Shown piece by piece: positions 7,893-15,880 of a DNA stretch of 64,000 nucleotides (the stretch's first letter is position 1; each line of letters starts with the position of its first letter). The stretch is from Catenulispora sp. EB89 (GTDB lineage: Bacteria > Actinomycetota > Actinomycetes > Streptomycetales > Catenulisporaceae). Location of the stretch: positions 124,001-188,000 of the forward strand of contig NZ_JBGCCU010000009.1 in assembly GCF_041261445.1 (NCBI RefSeq). The letters run 5' to 3'. The position numbers and the translations under genes are program-made. Under the pieces are notes generated by a model. The model ran no database searches and was not told the DNA's origin. It worked only from the letters and a program-made list of their open reading frames with translations.

Positions 7893-9337
7893 GCGCCACG
7901 GCCTGGAGCTGGACCGCGATCGCGGTGCTGGCCGTGGCGGTGCTGGCGAGCCTGCCGTACTGGCTGCCGGGCATCGTCGTGGCTCTTCGAGTTCGTATAT
8001 TCGCCCTCATCAATGGGGCCGAGGGGATTCCGGTACCCGGGAACCTGGTCGGCATCGACGATTTCAAGCGCGTCTACGCCGATCCGGCCGCCAACGGCCG
8101 CAGTCGGGGAGCGGCGCTGTCGGACCTGTTCTGGTACTGGCTCGCGCCGGGCCCGCAGGTCCACCAGGAGCATCTGGAGCCCGGGCCCCGGTACGACGAC
8201 GTCGCTCGGACCACGCGTCGTACGATCGCGCGGCTGCGCAAGGACGACTGGGAAGAACTCGTCGCACGCTGTGCGGTCCGTGAGTTCGATCGTGTCGACA
8301 GTCCGGCGCGGCCCGGCCGGGGGCGGGGCTCGCGGGCCCGGGTCGTCCGGCTGCGCGACGCGATGATGCCGTTGTGGGCCGCGGTCTACTACGAGGTCGT
8401 GTTCGGCGAGCCCTGCCCGCCGGACGCCCGCGACCTGATCGTCGCCAACGCGAACGATGTCGTCAGTGCCCTGAAATGCACGCGGCTGCGGCACATGGGC
8501 CGCCGCGACCGGCTCACCCGCTACCTCCAGGCCAGGATCGCCGCCGGCGCCGTGCCCCACGGCCTGCCCGCCGCGCTCACCGAACAGGAGCAGGCGTTCT
8601 ACCTTCAGGGCACCTACTTCAACACCGCCGTGGTGCAGATGTCCGAGGGCATGGCGCATCTGCTGCTGGCGATCGCCGCGCGCCCGGAGTTGCAGCAGCG
8701 GCTGCGGAAGGAGGCGGCGGCCGCAGATCCTCAGAACTCTGCGTTGCTCGACCGGGTGATCGACGAGACCCTGCGCGTCTACCCGCTGTTCGGCGTCGCG
8801 CACCGGATCACCTCGGCGCAGATCGCGCTCGGCGAGACGGTGATTCCGGCCGGTTCGGTGCTGCTGTTCAACTATCCGGAGTACCACCACGCCGGTGCAC
8901 CCGACGCGGCCGAGTTCGAGCCGGACCGCTGGCTGCGCGACCATCTGGAGCAGGTGAACAACATCCCGTTCGGGATCAGCGCCAACCGGCCTTGTCCGGC
9001 GCGCGGTATCGCGCCGCTGACCATGCGCGTCGCGGCGGCCGAGGTGCTGCGGCGTTACGCGCTGTCCACGTCCGTCGGGCACACGCGCTCGCTGCCGAAC
9101 CGTGGGCCCTGCCTGATGACGCCGCTGGATCCGCCGGGTTCGCCGGAAGCGCTGGATCCGGAGCGGCGGGAGCCGCGCCGGCCGGCCGCGCGGCTGGCGT
9201 TGCTGCGGGTGCGGGACCGCTGGGAGGACGTCTGGCGCAGCCTCGTCCAGCTGGTGCTCGGCACGTACATGGTCTGGGACGCGCGCCGCCTTCGCTTGTG
9301 CCGTAACTACTTCGCCGCCCAGGAGGCCGAGCGATGA
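7889..9337 (+). CDS. atypical cytochrome P450 with N-terminal membrane anchor
   Basis: This is a 482-residue heme-thiolate protein. The ExxR motif (ETLR, residues 293-296) and heme ligand Cys369 in FGISANRPCPA identify the fold. Three points are unusual. A hydrophobic N-terminal helix (about residues 6-33) suggests a membrane anchor, which is uncommon in bacterial P450s. The I-helix segment (NTAVVQMSEGMAH) lacks the usual A/G-G-x-D/E-T oxygen-activation motif. The Cys loop is one residue longer than FxxGxxxC and reads CPA where CxG is usual. There is also a C-terminal extension of about 80 residues after the last core motif. These features suggest chemistry other than ordinary monooxygenation (peroxygenase, isomerase or dehydratase type), but that is inference. 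It is translationally coupled to both neighbours. Confidence 0.85.
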   Translation: MSATAWSWTAIAVLAVAVLASLPYWLPGIVVALRVRIFALINGAEGIPVPGNLVGIDDFKRVYADPAANGRSRGAALSDLFWYWLAPGPQVHQEHLEPGPRYDDVARTTRRTIARLRKDDWEELVARCAVREFDRVDSPARPGRGRGSRARVVRLRDAMMPLWAAVYYEVVFGEPCPPDARDLIVANANDVVSALKCTRLRHMGRRDRLTRYLQARIAAGAVPHGLPAALTEQEQAFYLQGTYFNTAVVQMSEGMAHLLLAIAARPELQQRLRKEAAAADPQNSALLDRVIDETLRVYPLFGVAHRITSAQIALGETVIPAGSVLLFNYPEYHHAGAPDAAEFEPDRWLRDHLEQVNNIPFGISANRPCPARGIAPLTMRVAAAEVLRRYALSTSVGHTRSLPNRGPCLMTPLDPPGSPEALDPERREPRRPAARLALLRVRDRWEDVWRSLVQLVLGTYMVWDARRLRLCRNYFAAQEAER

Positions 9338-10611
9338 GTGCCACTGCCCTGGCTCCCCGCTTCTTCATCGCCGTCGTCGTGATTCTGTTGTTCTGCCGCC
9401 TGGTGGCCTGGGGCATCGGCCGGGTCGGGCAGCCGCCGGTGGTCGGCGAGATGGTCGCCGGCGTACTGCTCGGGCCGTCGCTGCTCGGGGCGATCGCGCC
9501 GCGTGTGGAGAGCGAGCTGTTCCCGTCCGCGCTGAAACCGGTCCTCTATATCGCCGGCCAGATCGGCCTGGTCGCGTTCATGTTCCAGGCCGGGCACGAG
9601 TTCCGGTCGCATCTGGACCGGACCATCGCGCGGGCGGCGGCCGTGGTCTCCGGCGCCGGGATCCTGGCGCCGCTGGCGCTCGGTGCGCTGCTGACGGTCG
9701 GGGCGCACGGCCGCGTCGGCATCTTCGTGCACGGCGTCTCGCCGGTGGTGACAGAGTCCTTCGTCGGCGTCGCGCTGGCGATCACCGCGTTCCCGATGCT
9801 CGCGCGCATCATCACCGAACGCGGCCTGACCGGGACGCGGTATGGATCGCTGGCGCTGGCCAGCGGTGCGATCGACGACGTGGTCGCGTGGTGTCTGCTG
9901 GCGGGCGTGCTCGCCGTGGCTTCCGGCAGGCCGAAGCCGATCGTCGTCGCCGTCGGCGGAATCGTGCTCTTCGCTCTCTTCGTGCTCTACGCGGCCCGGC
10001 CGTTGCTGGCCCGGACCCTGCGGCAGGGCGCGTCGGCGACCGAGAGCCAGGTGCTGATCGTGGTCGCGGTGCTGTTCGCGGCGGCGTGGTTCACCGACGA
10101 GATCGGGCTGTACTCGGTCTTCGGCGCGTTCTGCGTGGGCATGGCGATGCCGCGCGGGGCGGCCTCGGAGCGTGCGGTCACGACCATCGGCACCAGCAAC
10201 CGGATCATCTTCCTGCCGATGTTCTTCGTCTACTCCGGCCTCAACACCCGCTTCGGGCTGCTGGGAAACCGGCCGCTGCTGCTGTTCTCGCTGTTCGCGG
10301 TCATCGTGGCCGTGGTCGGCAAGTACGGCGCGTGCTGGATCGCCGCCCGGGCCAGCGGGCAGGACCAGGCCACGGCGCTGCGGCTGGGCGCGTTGATGAA
10401 CGCCAGGGGCCTGATGCAGCTGATCGCGCTGAACGTCGGCCTGCAGGCCGGGATCATCAACAGCGAGCTGTTCACGGCGCTGGTGCTGGTGGCGCTCGTC
10501 ACGACGCTGATGGCCTCGCCCGCGCTCACGCTGCTGGACCGCGTGCTGCCGATGCCGGTGCGGCCCGGGGCGTCGGAGCCGGAGGCGGAACTGGCCGTCG
10601 CGTCCGGGTGA
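9334..10611 (+). CDS. CPA2-family cation/proton antiporter
   Basis: This 425-residue, very hydrophobic protein has about 12 membrane segments of the Kef/GerN type. Family signs include GQPPVVGEMVAGVLLGPSLLG near the N-terminus and the acidic pair in GAIDDVVAW at the transport centre. No cytoplasmic TrkA-N domain is present, as in shorter GerN-like members. The ATG start overlaps the P450 stop (ATGA) and closes the four-gene operon. Antiporters of this group occur in some natural-product clusters as self-resistance or ion-balance functions; that role here is inference. The stop is followed by an 11-bp direct-repeat site of the next regulator. Confidence 0.9.
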   Translation: MSATALAPRFFIAVVVILLFCRLVAWGIGRVGQPPVVGEMVAGVLLGPSLLGAIAPRVESELFPSALKPVLYIAGQIGLVAFMFQAGHEFRSHLDRTIARAAAVVSGAGILAPLALGALLTVGAHGRVGIFVHGVSPVVTESFVGVALAITAFPMLARIITERGLTGTRYGSLALASGAIDDVVAWCLLAGVLAVASGRPKPIVVAVGGIVLFALFVLYAARPLLARTLRQGASATESQVLIVVAVLFAAAWFTDEIGLYSVFGAFCVGMAMPRGAASERAVTTIGTSNRIIFLPMFFVYSGLNTRFGLLGNRPLLLFSLFAVIVAVVGKYGACWIAARASGQDQATALRLGALMNARGLMQLIALNVGLQAGIINSELFTALVLVALVTTLMASPALTLLDRVLPMPVRPGASEPEAELAVASG

Positions 10612-10621
10612 CGCTGCTGGA

Positions 10622-10654
10622 GAAGCCAGGCTGAAGCCAGGCCGAAGCCGGGTC
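10622..10654 (+). promoter_or_regulatory. three 11-bp direct repeats, probable OmpR-type binding site
   Basis: GAAGCCAGGCT, GAAGCCAGGCC and GAAGCCGGGTC follow each other exactly, i.e. heptamers GAAGCCA/GAAGCCG separated by four bases. Direct heptamers at 11-bp spacing are the classic site for OmpR-family winged-helix regulators. They end 36 bp before the start of such a regulator, so autoregulation is likely. Confidence 0.65.
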
Positions 10655-10690
10655 GGCGCCGAGGTGAAGACAGGGGGCTGAGATCAATGT

Positions 10691-11386
10691 GTGACACAAT
10701 CCGGTGTCATGGCAGCGGAGAAGCCGCAGAAGCCCAGACTGCTGATCGTCGAGGACGACACCGAGCTCGCCGCGCTGCTCGGCACCCTCATCGAGGGCGA
10801 GGGCTACCAGGTGGACACCGCGCACGACGCGCAGCGCGGTCTGCATCTCGGGCTGGCGCACGAGTACCGGGTCATGGTGATCGACCGGCGGCTGCCCGGG
10901 ATGGACGGGCTGGAGCTGCTGGCCGGGCTGCGGCGGCGCGCGGTGACGTCCCGGGTGCTGATCCTCACGGCGCTCGGGGCGCACGCCGAGCGGGTCCGCG
11001 GCCTCGACGGCGGCGCCGACGACTACCTGACCAAGCCGTTCGACATCGACGAGCTGCTGGCCCGGATCCGCGCGCTGGACCGCCGGTTCGCCGACTCCTC
11101 GGACCTGCTCCGCCTCGGCGCCGGCTACCTGGACCGGCAGGCGCGCGACGTCGCCCTTCCGGACGGCACCCGGATCCCGCTCTCGCCGCGCGAGTTCGAC
11201 CTGCTGCACACCCTGGCCGCGCGGCCGCGCGCGATCCACTCGCGCTCGCAGCTGCGGGCCGAGGTGTTCCCGGACACGGCGGCCGAGTCGGTCGTCGACA
11301 CGTACGTGTACTACCTGCGCCGTAAGCTCGGCCGGCAGATCGTCCGGACGGCCTACGGCCTCGGCTACCGGATAGGCATGCTGTGA
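10691..11386 (+). CDS. OmpR-type response regulator
   Basis: The product is a 231-residue response regulator. The receiver shows LLIVEDD, phospho-acceptor Asp in VMVIDRRLPGMDG, Thr in LILTALG and Lys in YLTKPFD. The C-terminal winged helix has LSPREFDLLHTLAARPRA and a late YVYYLRRKLG recognition-helix region. The GTG at 10691 follows AGGGGG by 13 bases; an in-frame ATG at 10709 is an alternative. The kinase start overlaps its stop by one base. Three 11-bp direct repeats upstream suggest it regulates itself. Confidence 0.93.
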   Translation: MTQSGVMAAEKPQKPRLLIVEDDTELAALLGTLIEGEGYQVDTAHDAQRGLHLGLAHEYRVMVIDRRLPGMDGLELLAGLRRRAVTSRVLILTALGAHAERVRGLDGGADDYLTKPFDIDELLARIRALDRRFADSSDLLRLGAGYLDRQARDVALPDGTRIPLSPREFDLLHTLAARPRAIHSRSQLRAEVFPDTAAESVVDTYVYYLRRKLGRQIVRTAYGLGYRIGML

Positions 11387-12609
11387 TGTTCCGACGGTCC
11401 GCACCGCCAGCCCCCGAGCGGCGCATGCTTTCGCGCGCTGCTCGGGGGCTGGCGTGCCGGATCGCCGTCGGGTTCCTGCTCGCGTTGGCGCTGCTCGGAT
11501 TCTGCGCGTACCGCGTGGTGCTGGACGAGCAGCGTACGCAGGCGCGGCACATGATGAGCACGGCGCTGGAGGCCGGGAGCCCGGACGCGGTGACGCCGTG
11601 TCTGTGGCTGTTCGAGATCGACGGCGCGACCGTGCGCCATCCGGCGCAGATCCCGGCCGGGTTCCCGCTGCGCTCCGCACTCGCGGCGGCGCGACCCGGC
11701 GCGCCCCCGACACAGACGCAGGTCACGGTCGGCCCGACGGTCTACGACGTCCTGACGGTGCGGCAGGGCGGCGTGACCCGGCAGGCCGTGCTCGACACCT
11801 GGTACCAGCAGGCCGACCTGGACCACCTGGTACGCGCGCTGCTGCTGGTCGGCCTGCTCGGCGTGGTGCTGGCCACGGTGGTCGGAGTGGTTCTGGGCCG
11901 GCGCTCGATCGCCCCGCTCGGCGACGCCCTGGACCGGCAGCGCCGCTTCGTCGCCGACGCCAGCCACGAACTCCGCACCCCGCTGACCCGCCTGCACACC
12001 CGCGCACAGATGCTGCTGCGCTCACAACACGGCGAGCCTTCCGCCCACGCCGAGCAGCTGACCGCGGAACTGACGGCGATCGTCCAGTCGGCCGGCGAAC
12101 TGAACGACGTGGTCGAAGACCTCCTGATGTCAGCCGGCCTGCGCACCGACCCGAACCGCTGCGAGGAGTTCGACCTGGCGACCCTGGCCGCCGAGGTGAT
12201 CGAGGCCGAGCGCCTGCGTCTGGGCTCGCGCGAGATGGTGCTGAACACGGTCGGCGAACAGCTGACGATCAAAGGCGCCCGCTCCCCGATCCGCCGCATG
12301 ATCTCGACCCTGATCGACAACGCCATCAGCCACACCGAGCCGCACGGCCGCATCGAGATCGCGCTGCGCCAGGCGGGCCGAGGCATCATCGAACTCGAAG
12401 TCACCGACGACGGCACCGGCTTCGACCCGGCGGACCGGGAACGCATCTTCGAGCGCTTCGCCCAGAGCGGCAGCCCGGGACCGCACCACTTCGGCCTCGG
12501 TCTGGCGCTGGCGCGCGAGATCGCCACGGATCACGGCGGGACGATCCGCGCCGTGGGGCGGCTGGGGGCGGGGGCGACTTTCACGGTGCGGCTGCCGGGG
12601 ACGGTATGA
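11386..12609 (+). CDS. sensor histidine kinase (HisKA/HATPase), partner of the OmpR-type regulator
   Basis: This 407-residue kinase has two membrane helices (about residues 25-45 and 147-170) around an extracytoplasmic sensor domain of roughly 100 residues. HisKA follows with DASHELRTPLTRLH, and the ATPase domain has N-box LIDNAISHTE, DDGTGFD and FGLGLALARE. A HAMP segment is at most vestigial. The ATG overlaps the regulator's stop (TGATG); a GTG three bases earlier is possible. A strong RNA hairpin lies within the first 23 codons (11406-11453) and includes an internal ATG in its loop, so translation may depend on ribosomes arriving from the upstream gene. Confidence 0.92.
   Translation: MFRRSAPPAPERRMLSRAARGLACRIAVGFLLALALLGFCAYRVVLDEQRTQARHMMSTALEAGSPDAVTPCLWLFEIDGATVRHPAQIPAGFPLRSALAAARPGAPPTQTQVTVGPTVYDVLTVRQGGVTRQAVLDTWYQQADLDHLVRALLLVGLLGVVLATVVGVVLGRRSIAPLGDALDRQRRFVADASHELRTPLTRLHTRAQMLLRSQHGEPSAHAEQLTAELTAIVQSAGELNDVVEDLLMSAGLRTDPNRCEEFDLATLAAEVIEAERLRLGSREMVLNTVGEQLTIKGARSPIRRMISTLIDNAISHTEPHGRIEIALRQAGRGIIELEVTDDGTGFDPADRERIFERFAQSGSPGPHHFGLGLALAREIATDHGGTIRAVGRLGAGATFTVRLPGTV
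11406..11453 (+). promoter_or_regulatory. 14-bp perfect inverted repeat inside the 5' end of the kinase gene
   Basis: Arms GCCAGCCCCCGAGC (11406-11419) and GCTCGGGGGCTGGC (11440-11453) are exact reverse complements around a 20-base loop. The hairpin begins 20 bases after the kinase start. Twelve of the 14 pairs are G-C. It could attenuate or couple translation; it could also be a by-product of GC-rich codon choice, but 14 perfect pairs are unlikely by chance. Confidence 0.6.
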
Positions 12610-12685
12610 AGGGTGGCGGTGGGACGGGCGACAGCCGAGTGCTGATCACGTATCCGCGGCGCCCGTCCTGCGCATCAGCCCGCTG

Positions 12686-13597
12686 CTATGGCTCGATCAC
12701 GTCGAAGCCGTTGCCGTGTTGGTAAACGACTGAGATCTTCAGCCCGGTGCAAAAGTTGATCAGGTCCTGGCGCGGCCGGGTGGGGACCAACACGGCAAGG
12801 TCCGGCTCCCGCTCCAGGTGCCTCCGGTAGTCAAGCAATTGACCGATAGCCATTCGGATCGCCTCACGGGTGACGCTGCCCTTGGCTTCGACCAAGGTAT
12901 TCGTGGTGAGGTCATGGATGTCTGTGAACAACGGCCTGGCCTCGTCGGGCGGGTAGATCCGCTTACGTTTCACAGTGTGACCGGCGCGCTCGAGGTGGCC
13001 CTTGTAAGCCTGGACGAGTGCAGCCTCGCGTCGTTCGGATTCATAAGGCTCGCGGGACGGGTCCACCGAAGTGTGTTCAGTATTGTGCTGCTCGACGTCA
13101 ACGTCTTCCACGTTCAACATCGAGGTCGGCGTGTGCGAGACAACGGCACCGGACGGCGGAAGTGCGTCCTTCGTCCGCACCAGCCGAAACATGATCACTT
13201 TACGGTCTGGTCCGCCGTTAGTCTCTGGCGCGTCCTTTTCGTAGGTCGGGTCTTCAGGAGCCAGGACGAACTCGCCGCAGTAGAACGCCTGCCCGACCGA
13301 CACGATCCGGAACAACCGAAGCGCTCGGCCTTCGGCGACGTGGTTGTAGATCGACAGGTTGCCCTGGACCATCCTCTGGTCGCCGGTCTGCCCCTCCCCG
13401 GCGTAGTGGAAGTAGCCGTCCTCGCCCCAGCCGTCGAAGTAGCCGTGCTTGTGGTTCTTCGTGGGGTCGGTGAACAGCATCACGTTCGGACTGACACGGG
13501 AGGGTGAGATGCCACCCTGGCGGCGACCACCGTAGGTCTCGTGGATCTTGATGCGGCGATAGGTCTTACCAAGCTCTAGTTCCCAAGGAACGCTCAT
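12686..13597 (-). CDS. type IV restriction nuclease: ScoMcrA-like SRA domain plus PD-(D/E)XK nuclease
   Basis: This is a 303-residue modification-dependent nuclease. The N-terminal half matches the SRA domain of ScoMcrA-type enzymes (GGRRQGGISPS, then YFDGWGEDGYFHYAGEGQ and MVQGNLSIYNH), which reads modified DNA. The C-terminal half is a PD-(D/E)XK nuclease core: TDIHD (Asp226/Asp229), VEAKG (Glu237-x-Lys239) and a downstream Gln in IGQLLDYRRH. The ATG at 13597 is chosen because the conserved domain starts right there (SVPWELELGKTYRR); upstream in-frame starts lack homology-like sequence. No methyltransferase is adjacent, as expected for type IV systems. The gene is visibly richer in A+T than its neighbours and stands alone, suggesting recent transfer. 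Confidence 0.85.
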   Translation of the reverse strand: MSVPWELELGKTYRRIKIHETYGGRRQGGISPSRVSPNVMLFTDPTKNHKHGYFDGWGEDGYFHYAGEGQTGDQRMVQGNLSIYNHVAEGRALRLFRIVSVGQAFYCGEFVLAPEDPTYEKDAPETNGGPDRKVIMFRLVRTKDALPPSGAVVSHTPTSMLNVEDVDVEQHNTEHTSVDPSREPYESERREAALVQAYKGHLERAGHTVKRKRIYPPDEARPLFTDIHDLTTNTLVEAKGSVTREAIRMAIGQLLDYRRHLEREPDLAVLVPTRPRQDLINFCTGLKISVVYQHGNGFDVIEP

Positions 13598-13941
13598 GGG
13601 TTCGAACATACATGCCGTCACTCGAATGGCGCAATCGGGTAAGGCCTGTTTAGGATCCGATTGAGACCTAAATGGATTCCAGCGAGGACTCATGTTCTAG
13701 CTTGTTCGAGCCCTGGCATGGCGCCAGCGCTGGCCGAACTGTAAAAACACTGATCACGCCCTGGCTCACTGACTCCATCGGAGCTACGGTGCCAAGTGGC
13801 CGAAGTTGGCCAGACAACTATTTGTTGGCTATACAACTTCGATCCGTTCATCGGCCACGGATGCCCCGTCAACCTGGCGTCCCCATAGTCGTGGGGCAGC
13901 TCCGTGCCCGTGCCACATTCGTCGAACGGAAAGGATCTCGT
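13598..13941. promoter_or_regulatory. divergent intergenic region with paired GTTG-N6-CAAC boxes
   Basis: This 344-bp region separates the nuclease from the phosphoesterase gene and holds no gene. Two 14-bp near-palindromes, GTTGGCCAGACAAC (13805-13818) and GTTGGCTATACAAC (13824-13837), lie 19 bp centre to centre. The pair is enclosed by GAAGTTG/CAACTTC arms (13802-13808 and 13834-13840). This is a strong operator candidate about 105 bp upstream of the phosphoesterase start. The binding protein is unknown. Confidence 0.5.
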
Positions 13942-15810
13942 ATGACTCCTCCGTCCCTGCTCCGCACTGCCAGAGGCGGTCGCACCCTCCTGCTCGCCTC
14001 CACCGCCGCGGTGGCGCTGCTGGTCGGCGCGCTCTCCGTGAGCGCCGCCCGGCCCGCGCATGCCGCCGCCTCGGCTGCCGGGGTCAAGGCCGCCGCCACC
14101 AGCGCCAACCTCCTCGTCGACGCCGGTGCCGAGAGTGCGGCCCAGTGCTCGTCGGACGGTCTCGACGACATGACGATGCCGGGGTGGACCATCGTCTCCG
14201 GCGATCCGAACGCCGTCTGCTACGGCGCCTCCGGCTACCCCGATGCCAGTACGCCCGGGTCGCCGAATCGGGGCAACCAGTTCTTTGCCGGCGGGGGGAC
14301 CGGGAACTCGGATCTGGCGCAGACCGTTGACGTCTCCGCCGCCGCCTCGGCCATCGACGCCGGGGGAGTGCCCTTCGGCCTGTCCGGGTGGCTCGGCGGC
14401 TACGCCGGTCAGAACGACCGCGTCGGCATGACCGCCACCTTCCTCAGCGCCTCCGGCTCCGCGCTCGGCTCCGCCGTCATCGCGCCGGTGACCAACAGCG
14501 ACCGCGGCAACGTCACCGAGTTCCTGCAGCGCAGTGCCAGCGGCACGCTGCCGGCCGGCACCCGCTCCGTCAAGGTGGACCTGGCCTTCACCTGGACCGC
14601 CGGGGACACCACCGACGGCTACGCCGACGACCTGTCCCTCACCGTCGGCGCCGGTGTCCCCGCCCCGGCGCTCACCGCCCCGGCGTCCGCGGTGCCGGGC
14701 TACGACCACGTCTTCGTGGTCTACATGGAGAACGAGGACTACTCCGGCATCGTCGGCAACACCTCGCAGGCCCCGTACATCAACAGCCTGCTGTCCAAGG
14801 GCACCTCGCTGAGCCAGGCCTACGCCACCACGCACCCCTCGGATCCGAACTACGTCGCCCTCGCCGGCGGCGGCCTCTACGGCCTGCACGACAACAGCAT
14901 CGCCACCACCACGATCAACGCCCCGCACGTCGGCAACAGCGTCGAGGCCGCCGGCAAGACGTGGAAGACCTACGTCGAGAACGAGAACGGCAACTGCGAC
15001 TACACCTCGCACGGCTACTACGCCCCCGACGACGTGCCGTTCACCTTCTTCCAGAACTTCAAGTCCGACGAGTCCTCCACCGGCTACTGCGCCCAGCACG
15101 ACCAGCCGCTCACCCAGATGACCGCCGACCTGAAGTCGGCCGCGACCACCCCGAACTTCGTCTGGTTCGAGCCGGACGACTGCGACGACATGGAGTCCTG
15201 CGGCGTCACCGCCGGCGACAACTGGCTCAAGGCCACCCTGCCGACCATCTTCAACTCCCCGGCCTGGACCCAGCAGAAGTCCCTGCTGATCCTCACCTGG
15301 GACGAGGGCGCCACCAAGGCCTACGGCCCGAGCTACCCCAACCGCGTCCCGACCCTCCTGCTCGGATCGCAGAACACGGTCAAGGCCGGCTACACCAGCG
15401 CCCAGCGCACCGACCAGTACGGCCTGCTGCGCACCGTCGACAAGGCCCTCGGCCTGGCCCCGCTGACCAACAACGACGCCTACGCGGCCACCGTCAACGA
15501 CGCCTGGAGCGGGACCGCCAGCACCGGCCCGACGCTGACGACCACGACGCCGAGCGTGGCGAACGGCTCGTCGGTGACGTTCTCCTACTCCACGCCGCCG
15601 GCCACGAACAGCACCAAGAACTGGGTCGGGATCTACAAGCCCGGCGACACGCCCGGCTCGCAGTCCTCGACCGCCTGGCAGTACACCCCCGGCACCAGCG
15701 GTAGCGTCACGTTCACCGCGAACTACGGCCCGGGCACGTACAACGTCTACTACTTCAACAACGACGGGTACTCGATCCTGGCAGGCCCGGTGACGCTGAC
15801 CCTGAGTTAG
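13942..15810 (+). CDS. secreted phosphoesterase (phospholipase C/acid phosphatase family)
   Basis: The product is an exported protein of 622 residues. A Sec-type signal peptide (charged start, LLLASTAAVALLVGALS, then AHAA at about 42-45) is followed by a carbohydrate-binding-like beta domain (about 55-240). The phosphoesterase domain begins YDHVFVVYMENEDYSGI (about 254). It carries THPSDPNYVALAGG, WFEPDDCDDMESCG and LLILTWDEG, which match the metal- and phosphate-binding motifs of the PF04185 family. A C-terminal Ig-like domain of about 90 residues (KNWVGIYKPG) ends the protein. It probably releases phosphate from lipids or other phosphoesters outside the cell. The ATG follows GGAAAGGA. A strong terminator hairpin lies 12 bp after the stop. 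Confidence 0.87.
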   Translation: MTPPSLLRTARGGRTLLLASTAAVALLVGALSVSAARPAHAAASAAGVKAAATSANLLVDAGAESAAQCSSDGLDDMTMPGWTIVSGDPNAVCYGASGYPDASTPGSPNRGNQFFAGGGTGNSDLAQTVDVSAAASAIDAGGVPFGLSGWLGGYAGQNDRVGMTATFLSASGSALGSAVIAPVTNSDRGNVTEFLQRSASGTLPAGTRSVKVDLAFTWTAGDTTDGYADDLSLTVGAGVPAPALTAPASAVPGYDHVFVVYMENEDYSGIVGNTSQAPYINSLLSKGTSLSQAYATTHPSDPNYVALAGGGLYGLHDNSIATTTINAPHVGNSVEAAGKTWKTYVENENGNCDYTSHGYYAPDDVPFTFFQNFKSDESSTGYCAQHDQPLTQMTADLKSAATTPNFVWFEPDDCDDMESCGVTAGDNWLKATLPTIFNSPAWTQQKSLLILTWDEGATKAYGPSYPNRVPTLLLGSQNTVKAGYTSAQRTDQYGLLRTVDKALGLAPLTNNDAYAATVNDAWSGTASTGPTLTTTTPSVANGSSVTFSYSTPPATNSTKNWVGIYKPGDTPGSQSSTAWQYTPGTSGSVTFTANYGPGTYNVYYFNNDGYSILAGPVTLTLS

Positions 15811-15821
15811 CGCCACGCCGC

Positions 15822-15861
15822 CACGTCGGTCCGGGCTCGTTGTCGAGCTCGGACCGACGTG
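15822..15861 (+). terminator. strong hairpin terminator after the phosphoesterase gene
   Basis: Perfect 12-bp arms CACGTCGGTCCG (15822-15833) and CGGACCGACGTG (15850-15861) continue inward to a second GCTCG/CGAGC stem with a TTGT tetraloop. No long T-tract follows, as is usual in actinomycetes. It ends 20 bp before the TetR gene, so it may also serve as that gene's operator. Confidence 0.75.
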
Positions 15862-15880
15862 CATCGGGGAAGCTTGGGGC

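Noticed and set aside
5128-10611. Mycofactocin-type cluster (because of the FMN hydroxy-acid oxidase)
   Set aside because: No precursor peptide, radical SAM maturase or chaperone gene is nearby; the oxidase is closer to ordinary glycolate/lactate oxidases by motif.
13600-13625. GGTTCGAAC as a tRNA T-arm
   Set aside because: No acceptor or anticodon stems can be formed around it; the sequence lies at the 5' end of the nuclease gene.
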